DNA from: Litoditis marina
Lineage: Eukaryota; Nematoda; Chromadorea; Rhabditida; Rhabditidae
DNA length: 64,000 nt
Assembly (NCBI GenBank): GCA_964036275.1
Contig: OZ038433.1
Span: 37,605,336 to 37,669,335, forward strand
Reading direction: 5' to 3'
The notes beneath the pieces were generated by a model, which was given only the letters and a program-made list of their open reading frames with translations, had not been told where the DNA came from and ran no database searches. Each line of letters begins with the position of its first letter. Position 1 is the first letter of the stretch. This document shows, one piece after another, positions 11,683-23,670 of the stretch. Position numbers and translations under genes: made by a program.

Positions 11683-12631
11683 ATTTTGAGATTTCCGAAC
11701 TGTTTTAAAATGGTCCTCATCTGTTCATATTGTGGCACAAGATGTGTCATGACCTACTGAGTATACATTCGCAATATGAAAGATCAAACATCAAGTATCG
11801 ATTTTTGGTGATCTCCAGTATGAAACGTAGTACCTCATAAATGAGGCTACAAAAGAAGGTTCCCATGAACCATTTGTCTTCTAATTCCTATACTGTATAG
11901 AGTTGATTGTCAGGTACTTGACTTTATGAGCAATAAACATTATATCGTATGACGAGTGTTCTGTAAGCGTTGATGAAAATCAACAAAAAAATTCATTCAT
12001 TTCGGTGGGGCACATGTTCGAAATGTGATTGAATCTCTGAGATTTGTGTATAGGATGCGCATAAAGAATTGAAACAATTTGTATGTGACAGATTTTTGAA
12101 TTTCTCAAAAATAATTTTTTAATACGTTTTTTTAGAAAAAAGTGAAACAGCCAAACTCATGCAGTATGACCCAAATTTTGTCCATAGACGAAGGTCAATA
12201 GACCGGCAAACATTGTGAAAAATTAAGCAAAACCATTGAGCCGTTCTCGAGTTATTCAAGTTTTAAAAGTCAAACCCGTACTATATACGGCGCAAATAGG
12301 CTCACTTTTAAGCTACCTCGGACTCAACATTTTCCCACGCCTCTCCTGATCGTCTAAATGATCGGAACGACTTGAAACTCATAGGACATGACCAGTATTG
12401 AATAAATATTGTACTGCCAAAGCATTAAGGTCAAAGGTCAACTATTGATTTTTTTAGCGCATTAAATATGATTTTGGCCTAAAATTGCTATGGAAATAGA
12501 TGTAACTCCAAATTCAGTGTCATTGTATTCCACTACTCATGAACAACTCAAAAAATCAAACACGGGATACATCGGAGGAAAATGAACCAAGTTACAGTAG
12601 TTTTAAGTTTCAAGATCAAATCATCAATTGA

Positions 12632-12639
12632 TGACGTCA
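12632..12639. promoter_or_regulatory. CRE-type TGACGTCA site (representative)
   Basis: TGACGTCA within ATCAATTGATGACGTCACATACC is retained in almost all subfamily I and II units, about 1.4 kb from the 5' end. Diverged units 8, 19 and 20 carry TGACGTCA too, as TGATGACGTCATCA. It is the consensus for CREB/ATF bZIP factors; function here is unproven. Confidence 0.55.
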
Positions 12640-13029
12640 CATACCAAGCATTTCACTAGCAAAAAAGTCAAGTTCTTTCGAATAGTTTATTTCAGGCTCC
12701 TAACTACCGCAACACGTAATGTGTACTCAAACGTGAAGACTGTATGAATTCTAAGCAACGACGAGTAATATTCAGAATGTCAGAAGACGTCAGAAATGAA
12801 CTTCGTTCAAACTTTCTGAAACTCTCAGAACAAGTAGGAAAGAGTACAAAAATGTTACGACTGCATTGTTTCACGAAGTGACGATCACGTTGGATAAGAT
12901 TCTGAAGGCCAGAAGACGTCAAGTCGTCAAACTACTCAAAGCAGTTTGAAACGTTCAAAAAAAAGTAAGAAACGTGACAACAACTGTAAGTAAAGTTGCA
13001 AAACATAGCTAACATGCACGCTAGACGGG

Positions 13030-13058
13030 CACGCGGCGTGAGCCGCGTGACCGGCTAG
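13030..13058 (+). other. Helitron-type 3' terminator hairpin and CTAG (representative)
   Basis: Stem CACGCGGC (13030-13037) pairs with GCCGCGTG (13042-13049) around a GTGA loop. ACCGGCTAG follows, and the next base starts the next unit. This is the expected form of a Helitron 3' end. In subfamily II the stem is CCCGCGGC/GCCGCGGG. Confidence 0.85.
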
Positions 13059-14889
13059 TCACCACCCTATAGATAATATGACTAAATGACGTAACGGTAC
13101 GGTACGGTACGGTACGGGATCCATTTTTCAACGATAACGACTAACCATCATGACCATCAATTATGTCACTAAAATCTAAGGTCGCGGTGTCTAAGGAAAA
13201 TCAATGCTATCGATTTATTGATTTTTTAAGGCCTTAAGTTGGACAGTGAAATTTCGGAGATACTGCACATGAAAGCCTGTATTCTGAAGTTGATTGTTTC
13301 TGTCGAGCGCTTTTTGCCGGAAACGTTTCCGGAAACAGTTACATGAATTAGAAAAAAGTACAATTTTTTACTACTTTCATTCCTCATACCGCCCATGTTG
13401 ATGATATGACCTTAAAATTTTTGGCTGGTTGAACTCACCAGAAGTCCCTTTTATTGGCTCAATATCGTGGAAAATTTCACAACTTCCTCCGGGTTTGAGA
13501 AATTTCCGGAACTTTTTGAGATTTCCGAACTGTTTTAAAATGGTCCTCATCTGTTCATATTGTGACACAAGATGTGTCATGACCCACCAAGTATAAATTT
13601 GTAATATGAAAGATCAAAGATCAAGTATCGATTTTTGGTGATCTCCGTTATGAAACATAGTACCTCATAAATGAGGCTACAAAAGAAGGTTCCCATGAAC
13701 TATTTGTCATCTAATTTCTACAGTGTATAGAGTTGATTGTCAGGTACTTAACTTTTTAAGCAATAAAACATTATATCATAGAACGGGTATTCTGTAAGCG
13801 TTGATAAAAATCAACAAAAAAATTCATGCATTTTGGTGGGGCACATGTTCAAAATGTGATTGAATCTCTGAGATTTGTGTATAAGATGCGCATAAAGAAT
13901 TGAAACGATTTGTATGTAACAAATTTTTGAATTTCTCAAAAATAATTTTTTAAGACGTTTTTTTAGAAAAAAGTGAAACAGCCAAACTCATGCAGTATGA
14001 CCCAAATTTTGTCCATAGACGAAGGTCAATAGACCGGCAAATATTGTGGAAAATTAGGCAAAACCATTCGGCCGTTCTCGAGATATTCAAGTTTTGAAAG
14101 TCTAACCCGTACTATATACGGCGCAAATAGGCTCACTTTTAAGCTACCTCGGACTCAACATGTTCCCACGCCTCTCCTGATCGTCTAAATGATCGGAACG
14201 ACTTGAAACTCATAGGACAGGACCAGTATTGAATAAAGATTGTACTGCCAGAGCATTAAGGTCAAAGGTCAACTATTGATTTTTTTAGCGCAATAAATAC
14301 GATTTTGGCCTAAAATTGCTACGGAAATAGATGTAATTTCAAACTTAGTGTCATTGTATTCCACTACTCATGAACAACTCAAAAAATCAAACACGGGATA
14401 CATCGGAGAAAAATGAACCAAGTTACAGTAGTTTTAAGTTTCAAGATCAAACCATCAATTGATGACGTCACATACCAAGCATTTCACTAGCAAAAAAGTC
14501 AAGTTCTTTTTAATAGTGTATTTTAAGCTTGAAGCTACTGCAAACCGTAAATCATACCTTCACGTGAAGACTATATGAATTCTAAGTAACGACGAGTAAT
14601 ATTCAGAAGGCTAGAAGACGTCAGAAATGAACTTCGTTCAAACTTTCTGAAACTCTCCGAACAAGTAGGAAAGAGTCCAAAAATGTTACGATCACATTGT
14701 TTCACGAAGTGACGATCACGTTAGATAAGATTCTGAAGGCCAGAAGACGTCAAGTCGTCAAACTACTCAAAGCAGTTTGAAACGTTCAAAAAAAAGTAAG
14801 AAACGTGATAACAACTTCAAATAAAGTTGCAAAACATAGCTAACATGCACGCTAGACGGGCACGCGGCGTGAGCCGCGTGACCGGCTAG
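13059..14889 (+). mobile_element. Unit 3, subfamily I, 1831 bp
   Basis: Pentamer GGTAC x4 then GGATCC. Heat-shock element 13498-13512. The body is almost the same as unit 12, and its second half matches unit 15, including the rare variants CGGCCGTTCTCGAGATATTC and a HindIII-like AAGCTTGAAGC near the 3' end. Confidence 0.87.
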
Positions 14890-16723
14890 TCACCACCCTA
14901 TACATAACTCGACTAAATGACGTGACGGTACGGTACGGTACGGTACGGTACGGGATCCACTTTTTAACGATAGCGACCTAACAGTATGACCATTAATTGT
15001 GTCACTAAAATCTAAGGTCGTGGTGTCTAAGGAAAATCAATGCTATCGATTTATTGATTTTTTAAGGCCTTAAGTTGGACAGTGAAATTTCGGAGATACT
15101 GCACATGAAAGCCTGTCTTCTGAAGTTGATTGTTTCTGTCGAGCGCTTTTTGCCGGAAACGTTTCCGGAAACAGTTACATGAATTAGAAAAAAGTACAAT
15201 TTTTTGCTACTTTCATTCCTCATACCGCGTATGTTGATGATATGACCTTAACCTTTCTGGCTGGTTGAAATCTCCAGAAGTCCCTTCTTTTGGCTCAATA
15301 TCGTGGAAAATTTCGCAACTTCCTCCGGATTTGAGAAATTTCCGGAACTTTTCGAGATTTCCGAACTGTTTTAAAATGGTCCTCATCTGTTCATATTGTG
15401 ACACAAGATGTGTCATGACCTACTGAGTATAAGTCTGTAATATGAAAGATCAAAGATCAAGTATCGATTTTTGGTGATCTCCGTTATGAAACGTAGTACC
15501 TCATAAATAAGGCTACAAAAGAAGGTTCCCATGAACTATTTGTCCTCTAATTTTTATATTGTATAGAGTTGATTGTCAGGTACTTAACTCTATGAGCAGT
15601 AAACATTTCATCATATGATGGGTGTTCTGTGAGCATTGATAGAAGTCAACAAAAAATTTCATTCATTTCGGTGGGGCACATGTTCAAAATGTGATTGAAT
15701 TTCTGAGATTTGTGTATAAGATGCGCATAAAAAATTGAAACAATTTGTATGTGACAGATTTTTGAATTTCTCAAAAATAATTTTTTAAGACGTTTTTTTA
15801 GAAAAAAGTGAAACAGCCAAACTCATGCAGTATGACCCAAATTTTGTCCATATACGAAGGTCAGTAGACCGGCAAATACTGTGTAAAATAAAGCAAAACC
15901 ATTTAGCCGTTCTCGAGTTATTCAAGTTTTAAAAGTTCAACCCGTACTATATACGGCGCAAATAGGCTCACTTTTAAGCTACCTCGAACTCAACATTTTC
16001 CCACGCCTCCCCTGACCGTTTAAATGATGGGAACGACTTGAAACTTATAGGACAGGACCAGTATTGGATAAATATTGTACTGCCAAAGCATCAAGGTCAA
16101 AGGTCAACTATTGATTTTTTTAGCGCATTAAATATGATTTTGACCTAAAATCGTTGTGAAGATAGATGTAATTTCAAATTTAGTGGCGTTGTATTCCACT
16201 ACTCATGAATAACTCAAAAAGTCAAACACGGGGCACATCGGAGAAAAATTAACCAAGTTACAGTAATTTTAACTTTCAAGATCAAACCATCAATTGATGA
16301 CGTCACATACCTAGCATTTCACTAGCAAAAAAGTCAAGTTCTTTCGAATAATTTCTTTCAGGCTCCTAATCACTGCAACATGTAATGTATACTCATACGT
16401 GAAGACTGTATGAATTCTAAGCAACGACGAGTAATATTCAGAATGTCAGAAGACGTCAGAAATGAACTTCGTTCAAACTTTCTGAAACTCTCAGAACAAG
16501 TAGGAAAGAATCCAAAAGTGTTACGATTACATTGTTTCACGAAGTGACGATCACGTCAGATAAGATTCTGAAGGCCAGAAGACGTCAAGTCGTCAAACTA
16601 CTCGAAGCTGTTTGAAACGTTCAAAAAAAGTAAGTAACAAGGTAACAACTTTAAATAAAGGTGCGAAACATAGCTAACATGCACGCTAGACGGGCACGCG
16701 GCGTGAGCCGCGTGACCGGCTAG
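14890..16723 (+). mobile_element. Unit 4, subfamily I, 1834 bp
   Basis: Pentamer GGTAC x5 then GGATCC. Heat-shock element 15334-15348. The 3' end has the simple terminal hairpin only. Confidence 0.87.
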
Positions 16724-18536
16724 TCACCACCCTATAGATAATCGTGCTAAATGACGTGACGGTACGTAACGGTACGGTCGCCTGTTGAACGATCAGCACT
16801 AACCAGCATGACCATTAATTGTGTCACTAAAATCTAAGGTAGCGGTGTCTAAGGAAAATCAATGCTATCGATTTATTGATTTTTTAAGGCCTTAAGTTGG
16901 ACAGTGAAATTTCGGAGATACTGCACATGAAAGCCTGTATTCTGAAGACAAATGTTTCCATCGAGCGCTTTTTGCCGGAAACGTTTCCGGAAAGAGTTAC
17001 ATGAATTAGAAAAAAGTATAATTTTTTGCTACTTTCATTCCTCATACCGCCCATGTTGATGATATGACCTCAAATTTTTTGGCTGGTTGAACTCTCCAGA
17101 AGTTCCTTCTATTGGCTCAATATCGTGGAAAATTTCGCAACATCCTCCGGATTTGAGAAATTTCCGGAACTTTTTAAGATTTCCGAACTGTTTTAAAATG
17201 GTCCTCATCTGTTCATATTGTGACACAAGATGTGTCAAGACCTACTGAGTATACATTTGTGATATGAAAGATCAAAGATCAAGTATCGATTTTTGGTGAT
17301 CTCCGTTATGAAACATAGTACCTCATAAACGAGGCTACAAAAAAAGGTTCTCGTGAACTATTTGTCTTCTAATTTTCACAGTGTATAGTGTTGATTGTCA
17401 GGTACTCTACATCTTGAGCAATAAACATTATATCATAGAAAGGACATTCTGTGAGCGTTGATAAAAATCAACAAAAAATTTCATTCATTTTGGTGGGGCA
17501 TATGTTCAAAATGTGATTGAATCTCTGAGATTTGTGTATAAGATGCGCATGAAGAATTAAAACAATTTGTATGTGACAGATTTTTGAATTTCTCAAAAAT
17601 AATTTTTTAAGACGTTTTTTTAGAAAAAAGTGAAACAGCCAAACTCATGCAGTATGACCCAAATTTCGTCCATAGACGAAGGTCAATAGACCGGCAAATA
17701 TTCTAAAAAATTAAGCAAAACCATCCAGCCGTTCTCGAGTTATTCAAGTTTTAAAAGTCCAACCCGTACTATATACGGCGCAAATAGACTCACTTTTAAG
17801 CTACCTCGGACTCAACATTTTCCCACGCCTCTCCTGATCGTCTAAATGATCGGATCGACTTGAAACTTATAGGACAGGACCAGTATTGGATAATGATTGT
17901 ACTGCCAAAGCATTAAGGTCAAAGATCAACTATTGATTTTTTTAGCGCAGTAAATATGATTTTGGCCTAAAATTGCTATGGAGATAGATAAAATCACAAT
18001 CTTAGTGTCATTGTATTCCACTATTTCTGAACAACGTAAAAAGTCAAACACGGGATACATCGGAGAAAAATGAACCAAGTTACAGTAGTTTTAAGTTTCA
18101 AGATCAAACCATCAATTGATGACGTCACATACCAAGCATTTCACTAGCAAAAAAGTCAAGTTCTTTTTAATAGTTCCTCTTGGGCTCCAAGCTATTGCAC
18201 ACCGTAGATCATACTCATAGGTGAAGACTATATGAATTCTAAGTAACGACGAGTAATATTCAGAAGGCTAGAAGACGTCAAATACAAACAATGCCATAGA
18301 GTATTGAAACCTCTCAGAACAAGTACCATTAGTGACAACGATGTCATGACGACAATGTTTCACGATGTAACGTCGAAGACACATTGGATTCTGAAGGCCA
18401 GAAGACGTCACCACCCAAGTTGTCATGGAACCAAAAAAGTTTATCTAAATAACTTGAAATGACTACACGCGTGGGGGGTCTGGGGGGTCTCCCCCCAGCT
18501 AGACGGGCACGCGGCGTGAGCCGCGTGACCGGCTAG
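16724..18536 (+). mobile_element. Unit 5, subfamily I, 1813 bp
   Basis: Short mixed pentamer block (GGTAC, GTAAC) followed by GTCGCCTGTTGAACG, a 5' variant shared with units 7 and 29. Heat-shock element 17156-17170. The 3' end has the extra G/C hairpin. Confidence 0.87.
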
Positions 18537-20361
18537 TCACCACCCTAGAGATAATTCGACTAAATAACGGGACGGGACGGGACGGGACGTGACTTTGAGT
18601 TGAACGATGAGCACTAACCAGCATGACCATCAATTATGTCACTAAAATCTAAGGTCGTGGTGTCTAAGGAAAATCAATGATATTGATTTATTGATTTTTT
18701 AAGGCCTTAAGTTGGAGAGTGAAATTTCGGAGATATTGCACATGAAAGCCTGTATTCTGAAGTTGATTGTTTCTGTCGAGCGCTTTTTGCCGGAAACGTT
18801 TCCGGAAAGAGTTACATGAATTAGAAAAAAGTACAATTTTTTGCTACTTTCATTCCTCATACCGCCCATGTTGATGATATGACCTTAAAATTTCTGGCTG
18901 TTTGAACTCTCCAGAAGTCCCTTCTTTTGGCTCAATATCATGGAAAATTTCGCAACATCCTCCGGATTTGAGAAATTTCCGGAATATTTTGAGATTTCCG
19001 AACTGTTTTAAAATGGTCCTCATCTGTTCATATTGTGGCACAAGATGTGTCATGACCTACTGAGTATACATTCGCAATATGAAAGATCAAACATCAAGTA
19101 TCGATTTTTGGTGATCTCCAGTATGAAACGTAGTACCTCATAAATGAGGCTACAAAAGAAGGTTCCCATGAACCATTTGTCTTCTAATTCCTATACTGTA
19201 TAGAGTTGATTGTCAGGTACTTGACTTTATGAGCAATAAACATTATATCGTATGACGAGTGTTCTGTAAGCGTTGATGAAAATCAACAAAAAAATTCATT
19301 CATTTCGGTGGGGCACATGTTCGAAATGTGATTGAATCTCTGAGATTTGTGTATAGGATGCGCATAAAGAATTGAAACAATTTGTATGTGACAGATTTTT
19401 GAATTTCTCAAAAATAATTTTTTAATACGTTTTTTTAGAAAAAAGTGAAACAGCCAAACTCATGCAGTATGACCCAAATTTTGTCCATAGACGAAGGTCA
19501 ATAGACCGGCAAACATTGTGAAAAATTAAGCAAAACCATTGAGCCGTTCTCGAGTTATTCAAGTTTTAAAAGTCAAACCCGTACTATATACGGCGCAAAT
19601 AGGCTCACTTTTAAGCTACCTCGGACTCAACATTTTCCCACGCCTCTCCTGATCGTCTAAATGATCGGAACGACTTGAAACTCATAGGACATGACCAGTA
19701 TTGAATAAATATTGTACTGCCAAAGCATTAAGGTCAAAGGTCAACTATTGATTTTTTTAGCGCATTAAATATGATTTTGGCCTAAAATTGCTATGGAAAT
19801 AGATGTAACTCCAAATTCAGTGTCATTGTATTCCACTACTCATGAACAACTCAAAAAATCAAACACGGGATACATCGGAGGAAAATGAACCAAGTTACAG
19901 TAGTTTTAAGTTTCAAGATCAAATCATCAATTGATGACGTCACATACCAAGCATTTCACTAGCAAAAAAGTCAAGTTCTTTCGAATAGTTTATTTCAGGC
20001 TCCTAACTACCGCAACACGTAATGTGTACTCAAACGTGAAGACTGTATGAATTCTAAGCAACGACGAGTAATATTCAGAATGTCAGAAGACGTCAGAAAT
20101 GAACTTCGTTCAAACTTTCTGAAACTCTCAGAACAAGTAGGAAAGAGTACAAAAATGTTACGACTGCATTGTTTCACGAAGTGACGATCACGTTGGATAA
20201 GATTCTGAAGGCCAGAAGACGTCAAGTCGTCAAACTACTCAAAGCAGTTTGAAACGTTCAAAAAAAAGTAAGAAACGTGACAACAACTGTAAGTAAAGTT
20301 GCAAAACATAGCTAACATGCACGCTAGACGGGCACGCGGCGTGAGCCGCGTGACCGGCTAG
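18537..20361 (+). mobile_element. Unit 6, subfamily I, 1825 bp, copy of unit 2
   Basis: Same length as unit 2, and the same sequence wherever I compared them, including the GGGAC x4 block. Heat-shock element 18971-18985. Neighbouring units differ from those of unit 2, so the match stops at or near the unit borders. Confidence 0.88.
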
Positions 20362-22190
20362 TCACCACCCTATACATAACTCGACTAAATAACGTGACGT
20401 GACGGTACGTAACGGTACGGTCGCCTGTTGAACGATCAGCACTAACCAGCATGACCATCAATTATGTCACTAAAATCTAAGGTAGTGGTGTCTAAGGAAA
20501 ATCAATGCTATCGATTTATTGATTTTTTAAGGCCTTAAGTAGGAGAGTGAAATTTCGGAGATACTCCACATGAAAGCCTGTATTCTGAAGACAAATGTTT
20601 CCATCGAGCGCTTTTTGCCGGAAACGTTTCCGGAAAGAGTTACATGAATTAGAAAAAAGTATAATTTTTTGCTACTTTCATTCCTCATACCGCGTATGTT
20701 GTAGATATGACCTTAAAATTTCTGGCTGGTTGAACTCTCCAGAAGTCCCTTCTATTGGCTCAGTATCGTTGAAAATTTCGCAATATCCTCCGGATTTGAG
20801 AAATTTCCGGAACATTTTGAGATTTCCGAACTGTTTTAAAATGGTCCTCATCTGTTCATATTGTGACACAATATGTGTCAAGACCTACTGAGTATACACT
20901 CGCAATATGAGAGATCAAAGATCAAGTATCGATTTTTGGTGATCTCCGTTATGAAACGTAGTACCTCATAAATGAGGCTACAAAAGAAGGTCCCCATCAA
21001 CTATTTGTCTTCTAATTTTCACAGTGTATAGAGTTGATTGTCAGGTACTCAACTTTATAAGTAATAAACATTATCGCATATAACGGGTGTTCTGTAAGCG
21101 TCGCTAAAAATCAACAAAAAATTTCATTCATTTTGGTGGGGCACATGTTCAAAAAGTGATTGAATCTTTGAGATTTGTGTATAAGATGCGCATAGAGAAT
21201 TAAAACAATTTGTATGTGACAGATTTTTGAATTTCACAAAAATAATTTTTTAAAACGTTTTTTTAGAAAAAAGTGAAATAGCCAAACTCATGCAGTATGA
21301 CCCAAATTTTGTCCATAGACGAAGGTCAATAGACCGGCAAACATTGTGAAAAATTAAGCAAAACCATTAAGCCGTTCTCGAGTTATTCATGTTTTAAAAG
21401 TTCAACCCGTACTATATACGGCGCAAATAGGCTCACTTTTAAGCTACCTCGGACTCGATATTTTCCCACGCTTCTCCTGACCGTCTAAATGATCGGAATG
21501 ACTTAAAACTCATAGGACAGAACCAGTATTGAATAAAGATTGTACTGCCAAAGCATTAAGGTCAAAGGTCAACTATTGATTTTTTTAGCGCATTAAATAT
21601 GATTTTGGCCTAAAATTGCTATGGAAATAGAGGTAACTTTAAACTTAGTGTCATTGTATTCCACTACTCATGAACAACTCAAAAAGTCAAACACGGGGCA
21701 CATCGGAGGAGAATGAACCAAGTTACAGTAGTTTTAACTTTCAAGATCAAACCATCAATTGATGACGTCACATACCAAGCATTTCACTAGCAAAAAAAGT
21801 CAAGTTCTTTCGAATAGTTTCTTTCCGGCTCCTAACTATCGCAACATGTAATGTATACTCATACGTGAAGACTATGTAAATTCTAAGTAACGACGAGTAA
21901 TATTCAGAATGTCAGAAGACGTCAGAAATGAACTTCGTTCAAACTTTCTGAAACTCTCAGAACAAGTAGAAAAGAGTCCAAAAATGTTACGATTACATTG
22001 TTTCACGAAGTGACGATCACGTTAGATAAGATTCTGAAGGCCAGAAGATGTCAAGTCGTCAAACTACTCAAAGCAGTTTGAAACGTTCAAAAAAAAGTAA
22101 GAAACGTGTTAACAACTTTAAATTAAGGTGCAAAACATAGCTAACATGCACGCTAGACGGGCACGCGGCGTGAGCCGCGTGACCGGCTAG
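20362..22190 (+). mobile_element. Unit 7, subfamily I, 1829 bp
   Basis: Mixed pentamer block with GTGAC, then GTCGCC. Heat-shock element 20799-20813. It ends in CTAG, but the next unit starts TTACC instead of TCACC. Confidence 0.86.
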
Positions 22191-23670
22191 TTACCACCCT
22201 ATACATAATCGTGTAAGGTCCCATAACGTGGAACCTCATGACATGATGACAAGATGCTCAATACGCCAAACCATGACAATGACTCCAAAGCGTTGCATTG
22301 CGCTTTTTTAGTTCGAAATATTTACAATTAGATTTTTAATGATCAAAAAACGATTTTCAAAACTCGCTTTTTTCACATTTTTCACCCATTCAACGTGTAC
22401 GGATCTTCTACATCGGCGTTTGAGACAGAGTACTAAAATTTCCCTACTTGAATACAAATTCCCCTAAACTGCTACGTGTCGATGAATAAAGTTACTCTAC
22501 CCCCGGGGAAATCTTGGTTTCTGGAAAAAAAACTGTCTTTCCGGCGGAGAGCCTAACCATTATGACCAAAAATTGTGTCACCAAAATATAAGGTCGCCGT
22601 GTCCGAGGATTAGTCAAAATATTGATTTATTGATTTTTTATGATCTCAAATATCGGAACAAAATTTCAGAGTTATCTTCACAGAATGATCTACTATCAAA
22701 TCTAAGACTTTCTGTCGAGGCGTTTTTGCCGGAAAAATTTCCAGAAACAGTTACAGCAATTACAAAAAAGTGTATTTCTCAGTTTTGCTTCGTTTTTTAC
22801 ACCGCCTACGTTGATGATATGGCTGTAAAACTTTGATCCAGGAGAAGTAGTCGAAATACTCACACATTCCCCACAGAGCGAATGCTGTCCGGTCTTGAAG
22901 GGGGAAGAAAGGTGAGATTTCCGGAACTGAACGGAATTTCCGAACTGTTTGAAAATGGTCCTGACTCGATCATATTGTGGTAAAAGGTGTGTTATGACTT
23001 ACTGAGTATATATTTGCAATATGAAAGATCAAAGATGAAGTATCGATTTTTAGTGATCTCTATAATGAAACATTGTACCTCAAAAATGGTGCTACAAAAT
23101 AGGGTTCTCATTAGTCGTTCTGCTCTTAATTGTAAGATAGGATAGACTCGATAGTAAGGTGTTCAGATTTAAAAGCAAACACATTTCATCTTCCATGACA
23201 AGTCCCCTGTAAGCGTTTATAATCATCAACAAAACATTTCATTCATTTCGGTGGGGCACATGTTCAAAATGTGATTACATCTCTGAGATTTGTGCATAAG
23301 ATGCGCATAAAGAATTGAAACAGTTTGTATGTGACAGATTTTCGAATTTCTCAAAAATAATTTTTTAAAACGTTTTTTTAGAAAAAAAGTAGATATCGGG
23401 TAAGTACGTAAATCAACTGTTTGTCAATAATATAGTTTACTTATATTTTTGCCAATATCAAGTGAGTATTCTCAATACAATTCTACAATGAAAAAACCGA
23501 TTTTTACAATTTGTGTTTTTCATTTTCTGATGACGTCATCAAACAGTTGGAAAATCGAAAAAATTGCATAACTCCAAGAAGCATTTAGCTATTATAACCA
23601 AACTTGGTAAGTAACTTTCTACTCTGGATCTCCAACTTTTCATCGAAACACGAGACAGATTGCTTCACGG
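22191..23670 (+). mobile_element. Unit 8, diverged lineage, truncated
   Basis: Only the first 25 bp or so follow subfamily I. The rest is a diverged relative that keeps the order of landmarks: TATTGATTTATTGATTTTTTA, a degraded form of the 16-bp palindrome, and GAGATTTCCGGAAC, which has lost one base of the heat-shock element. From about 23390 it departs completely, with TGATGACGTCATCA at 23529. It has no CTAG end and joins unit 9 inside that unit's pentamer region at AAACGTGACGG, removing about 30 bp of the 5' end of unit 9. Confidence 0.75.

Larger units (their letters stand above)
11234..13058 (+). mobile_element. Unit 2, subfamily I, 1825 bp
   Basis: The pentamer block is GGGAC x4, then GTGACTTTGAG. 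Heat-shock element 11668-11682. The 3' end lacks the extra G/C hairpin and carries the terminal hairpin at 13030-13049. It matches unit 6 at a constant offset of 7303 bp, with no difference found in the stretches compared by eye. Confidence 0.88.

Noticed and set aside
20595..20891. 98-codon plus-strand frame (MFPSSAFCRKRF...) overlapping the previous one in several units
   Set aside because: It reads the other strand of the same conserved DNA through the palindrome and heat-shock element; present only in a subset and with no recognisable domain.
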